Source of the DNA: Candidatus Methanophagales archaeon
Lineage (GTDB): Archaea; Halobacteriota; Syntropharchaeia; Alkanophagales; Methanospirareceae
DNA length: 17,149 nucleotides
Assembly (NCBI GenBank): GCA_030621535.1
Contig: JAUXHM010000005.1
Coordinates: 1 to 17,149 of the forward strand
Direction of reading: 5' to 3'
Part shown: positions 11,989 through 17,149 of the stretch, piece after piece
How positions within the stretch are numbered: position 1 is the stretch's first letter
Layout: the number at the start of each line of letters is the position of its first letter
Made by a program: the position numbers and the translations under genes
The notes under the pieces: model-generated
What the model saw: only the letters and a program-made list of their open reading frames with translations
What the model was told of the DNA's origin: nothing
The model's database searches: none

Positions 11989-13818
11989 ATGATAGACATA
12001 GGATGGATCCCCAATGTGCCTCCGGCCATTATTTATATTATAGGGGCCGCCTTACTGCCCCTGCTCGGCACGGGAAAGGCGAGGAAGATATATCTTATCG
12101 TCTTAGCTGCGCTTGGGTTAATCACCGTGGCGTTGATACGACCACAGACGAACTGGGTATTCTCTGTTATGCCGGGATTTGAGCTGACATTCCTGCATGC
12201 GGATTCATTGAGCCTTATAATGGGTTATATATTTGCCCTAATCGGCGCTGCGGCGATAATATACTCATTGGATATAGTAAAGGAGAATGGGGAGCTTGTA
12301 TGTGGCTTGCTGTATTTAGGAAGTGCGCTGGGCGCGGTATTTGCCGGTGACTTCTTCACGCTATATATCTTCTGGGAGATAATGGCGTTCTCTTCGGTCG
12401 GGCTGATATGGTACAGCCGGACAGAGCGGGCGACAAATGCGGGGATGCGATATATCATATTTCACTTGCTTGGAGGCTGTGCCCTTCTTGGGGGAATACT
12501 GATACATTACATGAATACGGGTTCTATCACGATTGGACCCGTAGAATCGGGCATAGGATATTTCCTTCTGCTCATAGGGATAGGAGTAAACACGGCATTC
12601 ATATCTCTTCATTCATGGCTGCCGGATTCGTATCCGAAGGCAACGATAGCCGGTGCGGTATTCATGTGTGTATTTACGACAAAAACCGGTGTGTATGTGC
12701 TTGCGAGAACTTTCCCGGGTGTAGAAGCGGTAGCGTACATGGGCGGTGTGATGTGCCTCTACGGCGTTGCATTCGCACTGATGCAGAACGACGTGCGGAA
12801 ACTCCTTTCTTACCATATTGTGTCACAGGTTGGCTACATGGTAGCGGGGATAGGAATCGGCACATATATAGGCATAAACGGTGGAATCGCGCACGTTTTC
12901 AACCATATCCTGTACAAGGCGCTGCTGTTTATGTGCATGGGTGCAGTGATATATGCGACCGGGAAGAACAACCTCACAGAACTTGGCGGACTGGCGAAGA
13001 AGATGCCAATAACGATGATAACGTGCGTGATAGCAGCTCTTTCCATTTCTGGCATGCCCGGCTTTAATGGATACGTGAGTAAAGGTATGATAGTCCATGC
13101 CGTGGAATTAGAAGGGATGCATATCCTTGCATTTGTTTTAATCCTGGGTTCGGTGGGCACTTTCCTGTCTTTCTTAAAACTCACTTATTTCGTGTTTTTC
13201 AAGCGAAATGATGGAATAAAAGCGAAAGAAGCGCCGCTGCCCATGCTTATCGCAATGAGCGTTACGGCTTCCCTTTGCGTTGTCCTCGGTGTATATCCGG
13301 AACTGCTCTACCGAATACTTCCTTATCCCGGGGTTGCGTTTCACTACCACGCATACGGATTCGCGCATACGATAGGCACGCTGGAGTTATTGATGATGAC
13401 CGCGGTGGGATTTGTCGCGCTGCAATTTGTATTCTCGCCCCATGAGAAAATAACGTATGACATAGACTACCTTTACAGGAAGGCAGGAAGAGGATTTATA
13501 TGGTTCTGCGAGCAGCCGTTAGTGACCGTTGCGAATTTTATTGATAAAAGCTTGCTGAAACTCGCTGATGCAGCTGTATGGTTCAGCAGGAATCCAACGG
13601 CGGCGTCAAGAATAATGGTGGCTATGGTAGGTGCAGTGGTAACGAGACCTTTTTTCAATCCATCGTATGGGCAATACGCGCGTGATTTGGAAGAGCTCAA
13701 GCAGATGTATCCGGGAGAAGTGCCGCGGGTAGCGATAGGAACAGGCGTGCTGTTAGCACTCGTGCTTTTCACGCTCTATTTGATCGTTTATCTAACGCAT
13801 GGAGTGCTGTGGGTATAA
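11989..13818 (+). CDS. MrpD/NuoM-like proton (cation) antiporter subunit, copy 2
   Basis: This 609-aa member of the Proton_antipo_M family has channel residues Glu130 (IFWEIMAF), Lys232 (FTTKTGVYVLAR), the His of LLSYHIVSQVGYM and Lys365 (FNGYVSKGM); AHVFNHILYK is intact. The C-terminal extension has YDIDYLYRKAGRGFIWFCEQ, an amphipathic WFSRNPTAASRIM stretch, YARDLEELKQ and a final TM helix ending HGVLWV. It is clearly closer to copy 3 (14869) than to copy 1 across the core. GGAGGG (11971-11976) precedes the ATG. It is the last gene of the operon starting at the 11242 promoter, followed by a repeat and a hairpin. It should translocate H+ or Na+; the coupling partner is not in this operon, apart perhaps from the small TM protein. 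Confidence 0.94.
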   Translation: MIDIGWIPNVPPAIIYIIGAALLPLLGTGKARKIYLIVLAALGLITVALIRPQTNWVFSVMPGFELTFLHADSLSLIMGYIFALIGAAAIIYSLDIVKENGELVCGLLYLGSALGAVFAGDFFTLYIFWEIMAFSSVGLIWYSRTERATNAGMRYIIFHLLGGCALLGGILIHYMNTGSITIGPVESGIGYFLLLIGIGVNTAFISLHSWLPDSYPKATIAGAVFMCVFTTKTGVYVLARTFPGVEAVAYMGGVMCLYGVAFALMQNDVRKLLSYHIVSQVGYMVAGIGIGTYIGINGGIAHVFNHILYKALLFMCMGAVIYATGKNNLTELGGLAKKMPITMITCVIAALSISGMPGFNGYVSKGMIVHAVELEGMHILAFVLILGSVGTFLSFLKLTYFVFFKRNDGIKAKEAPLPMLIAMSVTASLCVVLGVYPELLYRILPYPGVAFHYHAYGFAHTIGTLELLMMTAVGFVALQFVFSPHEKITYDIDYLYRKAGRGFIWFCEQPLVTVANFIDKSLLKLADAAVWFSRNPTAASRIMVAMVGAVVTRPFFNPSYGQYARDLEELKQMYPGEVPRVAIGTGVLLALVLFTLYLIVYLTHGVLWV

Positions 13819-13822
13819 TCGG

Positions 13823-13850
13823 AGCCAATAGGGAATAGCCAATAGGGAAT
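13823..13850. repeat. Tandem 14-bp repeat AGCCAATAGGGAAT x2
   Basis: Two perfect copies lie at 13823-13836 and 13837-13850, directly after the antiporter-2 stop codon. It is a non-coding word repeat, one of several different ones in the gaps of this window. Confidence 0.8.
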
Positions 13851-13852
13851 GG

Positions 13853-13875
13853 GATTGGAGGGGTCACCTCCAATC
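13853..13875. terminator. Hairpin between antiporter 2 and the minus-strand small gene pair
   Basis: GATTGGAGG-GGTCA-CCTCCAATC is a perfect 9-bp stem with a 5-nt loop. It is followed on the plus strand by a short T-containing stretch (TTCAACATTTTTC), so it can serve as terminator for the plus-strand operon. It lies 12 nt beyond the end of the minus-strand gene at 13887 and could serve both. Confidence 0.6.
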
Positions 13876-13886
13876 TTCAACATTTT

Positions 13887-14102
13887 TCACTCATGTGTAA
13901 TTGATATCTTTTTGTCCTTTATCCTATCATATAAGTATTTGGGAAGCGGAATTTTAACCTCTTCATCAAAAATTAAAAGTTTCGTGTTTAGTGTTCCCTC
14001 TTCAACAAGCTTGAATTTAACATCGCATGATTCAACTTCTACAATCTCTCCCTCCGGCAAACTTTCCATGTCTTCCATTGTTCTTATCTTTATCTTCTTC
14101 AT
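13887..14102 (-). CDS. Small protein paired with a BrnT-like toxin (putative antitoxin)
   Basis: This 71-aa protein starts MKKIKIRTMEDMESLPEGEI, has alternating beta-type stretches (VEVESCDVKFKLVEEG, TKLLIFDEEVKIPLP) and ends YLYDRIKDKKISITHE. It lacks the ribbon-helix-helix pattern of the usual BrnA antitoxin, and I do not recognise its family. It lies 6 nt after the BrnT-like gene on the same strand with a weak GTGAG site, so the two are co-transcribed. Its position suggests the antitoxin or partner of that gene. This rests on context and not on sequence recognition. Confidence 0.65.
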   Translation of the reverse strand: MKKIKIRTMEDMESLPEGEIVEVESCDVKFKLVEEGTLNTKLLIFDEEVKIPLPKYLYDRIKDKKISITHE

Positions 14103-14108
14103 TATATC

Positions 14109-14375
14109 TCACTTTACCTTTTTTGCATATAAACTTTTTTCTGATTTTGTGCTTTCTCTTGCGGTTATAAGATAACATATCCCTCCTTCTTTTGTTTCTA
14201 ATACGATTGTCAAAATTCTTCCACTGTTTGTTTTTCCATAGATCAAAAATCGGTTCTTCTTCCGCTGAATGAAATTGAGCGTATTTAAAACTTCCAAGAC
14301 TTCTTTTCGCCTTATATTATGCCTTACGATATGATATTCCGCTTTTTTCGTGATAATGATGTTTTTGATAAGCAT
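14109..14375 (-). CDS. BrnT/RelE-like toxin
   Basis: This 88-aa protein has a helical first half with His (YHIVRHNIRRKEVLEVLN), a beta-sheet core (FLIYGKTNSGRILTIVLETK; GGICYLITARE) and the terminal ARESTKSEKSLYAKK. The last resembles the 'ARpat..Er..Y' signature of BrnT-like members of the RelE fold, whose known action is ribosome-associated mRNA cleavage. The ATG at 14375 has only a weak GAGAAG site. It precedes the 71-aa putative antitoxin by 6 nt, so the toxin comes first, as in brnT-brnA order. The family call is from motif memory; activity is not provable here. Confidence 0.65.
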   Translation of the reverse strand: MLIKNIIITKKAEYHIVRHNIRRKEVLEVLNTLNFIQRKKNRFLIYGKTNSGRILTIVLETKEGGICYLITARESTKSEKSLYAKKVK

Positions 14376-14433
14376 GTTTTCTACTTCTCATTTGGATTTG
14401 AAGTATGGCAATGCTTTAGATTTTAAAAAATAA

Positions 14434-14472
14434 AAAAGGGGGGACTGATGGATAAGATGTCCAACCCCTTTT
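14434..14472 (-). terminator. Long hairpin with U-run, minus strand
   Basis: AAAAGGGG (14434-14441) pairs with CCCCTTTT (14465-14472), extended by GGAC (14442-14445) with GTCC (14459-14462). Read on the minus strand, the stem is followed by TTATTTTTT, a good terminator. It begins on the stop codon of the minus-strand fragment at 14471-14599. Confidence 0.55.
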
Positions 14473-14599
14473 ACATCTCTCTTGCAAATGCAACCCGGGT
14501 TTCGGTTGTTGAGACATCTCTGCTTTCGTGAAGGAAATCTTCAATCACTTTCGCGTCTTCCGCTTCGTAACTTTTGATTTTGTCGAGAATTAAAAATGG
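14471..14599 (-). pseudogene. C-terminal fragment of an unidentified gene
   Basis: A minus-strand frame of 42 residues includes DKIKSYEAEDAKVIEDFLHE and ends TETRVAFAREM before TAA. It looks coding, with a well-balanced amphipathic helical pattern and a terminator at its end, but it has no ATG. An in-frame TAA lies directly upstream, and a TATA-like stretch starts beside it. I infer a decayed or truncated gene whose front was lost where the antiporter-3 promoter now lies. It could instead be a short gene starting at the GTG of VIEDF. I do not recognise the parent. Confidence 0.4.
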
Positions 14600-14613
14600 T
14601 TATATTTTATATA
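14600..14613 (+). promoter_or_regulatory. TATA box for the antiporter-3 operon
   Basis: TTATATTTTATATA, preceded by an A-rich stretch (AATTAAAAATGG), lies about 60 nt before ATG 14673. A transcript start near 14637 leaves a leader of about 35 nt with GAGGTATGAGGG. Confidence 0.55.
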
Positions 14614-14672
14614 CAACATAGAACTTAATTTAGGATATACACTATCAATAGAGGTATGAGGGCAGAAGAAAG

Positions 14673-14876
14673 ATGGATAAAAAGGTGCTGAAAGGATTAC
14701 TAATAATGCTTGCATGTGCGGTATTAGTGGTATCAGCGGTATCCGTGTTTGTGCTGCATTCTGAGCATTCAGAACTTTTAGAAGGTTTTCTGTACGGAGC
14801 GGTAGGAGTAGGTCTATTCATGATAACGGCTAAGATATTGACCCTAATACAAAAGGAGGGGAAACAGGATGATTGA
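14673..14876 (+). CDS. Small two-TM membrane protein overlapping antiporter 3
   Basis: This 67-aa protein has two helices (LLIMLACAVLVVSAVSVFVL and LYGAVGVGLFMITAKILTLI) around a polar loop (HSEHSELLEGF) and a charged end (QKEGKQDD). The layout matches the 82-aa protein before antiporter 1: two TM helices, His/Glu loop, YG-x-VG start of helix 2, and a K-x-L...QKE tail. Its last 8 nt overlap the start of antiporter 3 (ATGATTGA), and its final codons supply that gene's AAAAGGAGGGG site. Tight translational coupling suggests equal amounts and direct binding. GAGGG lies about 10 nt before the ATG. It is probably an accessory subunit of the antiporter; the enzymatic role is unknown. Confidence 0.8.
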   Translation: MDKKVLKGLLIMLACAVLVVSAVSVFVLHSEHSELLEGFLYGAVGVGLFMITAKILTLIQKEGKQDD

Positions 14877-16758
14877 GTTTGATATACCTCCTTTTCTCAT
14901 TTATTTTTTAGGTGCGGCATTAATTCCGCTACTGGGAAAGGGAAAAGTAAGGAAGATTTCCCTCGTTGCTTTAGCGGTTTTTGGCTTTGTCTGTGTCGCG
15001 CAGATACAACCTCATACCGGCTGGGTATTTCCCATTTTCTCGGGAATTGAGCTGACATTTTTGCATGCGGATAGGCTTAGCCTGATAATGGGGTATATAT
15101 TTGCGTTAGCAGGCGGTGGTGCGATAATATACGCGATTAGCACGGTAAAGGAGTCGGGACAATATGTGTGCGGATTGTTATACATGGGGAGCGCTTTAGG
15201 GGCGGTATTTGCGGGGGATTTCTTCACTTTGTATATCTTCTGGGAGATAATGGCGTTCTCTTCGCTCGGTTTGATCTGGTATGAGGGTTCGAAGAGGGCG
15301 AGAGATTCGGGGATGCGATATATTTTGTTTCACCTGTTTGGTGGTTGTGCTCTTCTTGCCGGGATAATCATTCATTATACGAGCACAGGCGACATAGCGG
15401 TACAATCCATAGAACCGGGCATAGGATACTTTTTACTGCTAATCGGGATAGGCGTAAACGCGGCATTTATACCATTCCATACCTGGCTGCCGGATTCATA
15501 CCCAAAGGCGACAATCGCAGGCACCATTTTCTTATCCATATTCACGACGAAGACGGGTATATACGTGCTTGCAAGGACCTTTTCGGGTGTAGAGGTAATA
15601 GCATATATGGGTGGAGCGATGTGCCTCTACGGCGTTATATTTGCGATATTGCAGAATGACGTGAGAAAGCTCCTTTCTTATCACATTGTGAGCCAGTTGG
15701 GCTATATGGTGGCAGGGGTGGGAATGGCAGGTGTAGGAATGGGTGTTATAGGACTGGATGCCGCCGCCATGGGGACAATGGTGGAAAAATTAGCGTTAGA
15801 TGGTGCTATAGCGCATCTTTTCAACAACCTCTTGTTCAAGACCACGCTGTTTATGTGCATGGGCGCGGTGATATATCGGACAGGGAAAAACAATCTCACC
15901 GATATGGGAGGACTTGCGAGGAAGATGCCAATAACGATGATAACGTGCGTAATAGCAGCTCTTTCTATCTCGGGTATTGTGGGCTTTAATGGGTACATAA
16001 GCAAAGGGATGGTAATTCACGCTGCTGAACTGAAAGAGATGCATATTCTCGCATTTGCTTTGACGCTGGGTTCGGTAGGCACGCTAATATCATTTATAAA
16101 ACTCACCTATTTCGCTTTTTTCGCTAAGAATGAGCACATAGAAGCGAAGGAAGCGCCCTTACCTATGCTCGTTCCGATGTGCATTACCGCTTTCCTCTGT
16201 ATGGCTATCGGGCTATACCCGAAGTTGCTTTACTGGATATTACCCTTCCGAGATGCGGCGTTCCATTACCACGCATTTGCACTAGGGCACACGTTAGGAA
16301 CAGTGGAACTGGTGCTGATGACGGTTTTCCTGTTCTTCATGCTCGGGTATTTTGCACCTCACGAGAAGATAACGTATGACATAGATTACCTGTATAGAAA
16401 GGCAGGTAGAGGATTTATATGGTTCTGTGAGAATCCGTTAGCGCATTTTGCGATTGGATTGGAGAAGGTAGTACTGAGAATTGCGGATTCTTTCGTCACC
16501 TTCGGCAAGAATCCAATAAGAGGAATAAGAATGGTGGTGGACACGATAGGCGTAGCGCTGTTGAAACCTTTTGTTTTTGTTTACAATCGGGTAGTACAGC
16601 CGGTGTACAGGCATTATGAGCGAGACCTGGAAGAAGTAAAGATGCGACCAGCGGAAGAACCCCTGGAGCGAATGAGCATTGGAACCGGTGTGCTGCTGGT
16701 GCTTCTCTTTTTCGCTTTATATCTGATTGCTATGCTTGTGCATGGGTGGCTGGCTTAG
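14869..16758 (+). CDS. MrpD/NuoM-like proton (cation) antiporter subunit, copy 3
   Basis: This 629-aa Proton_antipo_M protein has channel residues Glu126 (IFWEIMAF), Lys228 (FTTKTGIYVLAR), the His of LLSYHIVSQLGYM and Lys379 (FNGYISKGM). Between GYM and the next AH motif it has 34 residues, against 16 in copy 2 and 22 in copy 1. These include AGVGMAGVGM (282-291), from a 15-bp tandem duplication at 15712-15741. In the following motif (AHLFNNLLFK) the second His seen in copies 1 and 2 is Asn. The C-terminal extension repeats YDIDYLYRKAGRGFIWFCE, FGKNPIRGIRM, YERDLEEVKM and a final TM helix ending HGWLA. The start overlaps the two-TM gene. It is convergent with the partial gene at 16922. Confidence 0.94.
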   Translation: MIEFDIPPFLIYFLGAALIPLLGKGKVRKISLVALAVFGFVCVAQIQPHTGWVFPIFSGIELTFLHADRLSLIMGYIFALAGGGAIIYAISTVKESGQYVCGLLYMGSALGAVFAGDFFTLYIFWEIMAFSSLGLIWYEGSKRARDSGMRYILFHLFGGCALLAGIIIHYTSTGDIAVQSIEPGIGYFLLLIGIGVNAAFIPFHTWLPDSYPKATIAGTIFLSIFTTKTGIYVLARTFSGVEVIAYMGGAMCLYGVIFAILQNDVRKLLSYHIVSQLGYMVAGVGMAGVGMGVIGLDAAAMGTMVEKLALDGAIAHLFNNLLFKTTLFMCMGAVIYRTGKNNLTDMGGLARKMPITMITCVIAALSISGIVGFNGYISKGMVIHAAELKEMHILAFALTLGSVGTLISFIKLTYFAFFAKNEHIEAKEAPLPMLVPMCITAFLCMAIGLYPKLLYWILPFRDAAFHYHAFALGHTLGTVELVLMTVFLFFMLGYFAPHEKITYDIDYLYRKAGRGFIWFCENPLAHFAIGLEKVVLRIADSFVTFGKNPIRGIRMVVDTIGVALLKPFVFVYNRVVQPVYRHYERDLEEVKMRPAEEPLERMSIGTGVLLVLLFFALYLIAMLVHGWLA

Positions 16759-16772
16759 CATTGTGAGTACAA

Positions 16773-16813
16773 TTAGCGGTTTAGCTATTTAGCGGCTTAG
16801 AGGTTTAGCTATT
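16773..16813. repeat. Direct repeat TTAG(C/A)GGTTTAGCTATT x2
   Basis: Copies at 16773-16789 and 16797-16813 match at 16 of 17 bases, with a 24-bp period. They lie just after the antiporter-3 stop codon and are non-coding. Confidence 0.75.
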
Positions 16814-16856
16814 CGAGCAATCGCTAAAAAACCAGCCTTCTAATCTGCTTGAAAGC

Positions 16857-16919
16857 CCTGACACCTAACACCTAACACCTAACACCTAACACCTAACACC
16901 TGGATGTAACCTGACACCT
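16857..16919. repeat. Heptamer microsatellite ACACCTA x5.9 between CCTGACACCT copies
   Basis: ACACCTA is repeated five times plus ACACCT (16861-16901). The array is bounded by CCTGACACCT at 16857-16866 and again at 16910-16919, with GGATGTAA between the array and the second copy. It fills the gap between two convergent antiporter-type genes. It has no spacers (so it is not a CRISPR) and no coding frame. Confidence 0.9.
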
Positions 16920-16921
16920 GT

Positions 16922-17149
16922 TTAAATTACATTCCCGATTGCTACTTCTACAAGCTTATAGAAATACATAGAGATTACGTTCAGCCCCAGAATAAAATCC
17001 AGGAGGAACAAAACCGAGAAAATCGCGGTTATTGTTAATGGAATGAGCATGAACAAAGGTGCTTCTTTTACTTCTACCTCTTTTGCCTCCCCTTCTGGCT
17101 GCTTGAAGAATGCCGTATGTATGATAGGGAAGAAATAAACGACATCCAG
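16922..17149 (-). CDS. C-terminal part of an antiporter-like (NuoL/M/N-type) subunit
   Basis: The frame is open from the right window edge to TAA at 16922-16924, encoding 75 residues. It includes a hydrophobic start (VVYFFPIIHTAFF), a charged loop (KQPEGEAKEVEVKEAP), then LFMLIPLTITAIFSVLFLL and a last helix ending VAIGNVI. The pattern 'F.K.P....E..E.P..MLIPL.ITA' is that of the late TM region of proton-antiporter subunits, where a charged loop precedes the last helices. The tail resembles the partial gene at 1-99. It lacks the long YRK..FCE extension of the three full antiporters, so it belongs to another subfamily. It is convergent with antiporter 3. Confidence 0.75.
   Translation of the reverse strand: MDVVYFFPIIHTAFFKQPEGEAKEVEVKEAPLFMLIPLTITAIFSVLFLLDFILGLNVISMYFYKLVEVAIGNVI

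Noticed and set aside
12408..13067. 219-codon open frame on the plus strand
   Set aside because: It is an out-of-frame shadow of antiporter 2, rich in Cys, His and Arg, with no start signal.
473..16758. Complex I (nuo/fpo) or complete Mrp operon
   Set aside because: Only Proton_antipo_M-type subunits are present; no NuoB/C/D/H-like or MrpB/C/E/F/G-like genes were found in the window.
16857..16919. CRISPR array or telomere-like array
   Set aside because: The units are only 7 bp with no spacers, and the array lies inside a contig between two genes. It is a microsatellite.
1..17149. rRNA, tRNA, transposase, integrase or phage genes
   Set aside because: I looked on both strands for cloverleaf-type ends, rRNA-like conserved words and transposase motifs and saw none. 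A weak tRNA-like or small RNA gene could still be missed without a covariance search.

Overview
The window reads as a fragment of an uncultivated archaeal genome. Promoters look archaeal (A-rich BRE-like stretches followed by TTTATATA or TTTTTAAA boxes about 25-30 nt before the expected transcript start). Isoleucine is often ATA and arginine often AGA/AGG, ribosome binding sites are GGAGG-like, and the gene content is proton-antiporter subunits, stacked CBS modules, a PAS histidine kinase and archaeal winged-helix regulators. A methanogen- or ANME-like euryarchaeon (for example the ANME-1/Syntrophoarchaeia side) is my best guess; no marker gene here proves it.

Layout. (1) 1-2838: the tail of an antiporter-like membrane protein, a small two-TM protein, a full MrpD/NuoM/NuoN-like proton antiporter (622 aa), a GC-rich hairpin, and a detached partial copy of that antiporter's C-terminal tail. 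(2) 2810-5939: a small hypothetical gene, then eight CBS domains in three genes (131, 130 and 475 aa), with a small one-TM protein between two of them. The 475-aa protein is an apparent fusion of an unknown N-terminal domain with two tandem CBS pairs. (3) 6064-8067: two adjacent paralogous membrane proteins, each built of two copies of a four-TM unit that I do not recognise. (4) 8302-11131: PAS histidine kinase, single-domain response regulator and a separate winged-helix protein overlapping the regulator gene. (5) 11242-13818: a strong promoter with two adjacent dyads, a small TM protein, a second winged-helix protein and a second antiporter (609 aa). (6) 13887-14599: a BrnT-like toxin with a small partner and a decayed C-terminal gene fragment. 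(7) 14673-16758: a small two-TM protein overlapping a third antiporter (629 aa). (8) 16922-17149: the C-terminus of another antiporter-like gene on the minus strand.

Taken together the region looks like an expanded set of single-subunit Mrp/complex-I-type ion-translocating modules, each with its own small membrane partner, interleaved with proteins likely to sense adenine nucleotides (CBS) and redox or other signals (PAS kinase). The most coherent hypothesis is the block 8302-13818: kinase to single-domain receiver to separately encoded winged-helix proteins to dyad operators in front of an antiporter operon.

Nearly every intergenic gap carries a different short repeated 'word' (for example ACACCTA x5.9, AGCCAATAGGGAAT x2, and fragments around ACACGGATTTAC). 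One lies exactly at the front of the duplicated antiporter tail. No rRNA, tRNA, CRISPR array or transposase was seen.
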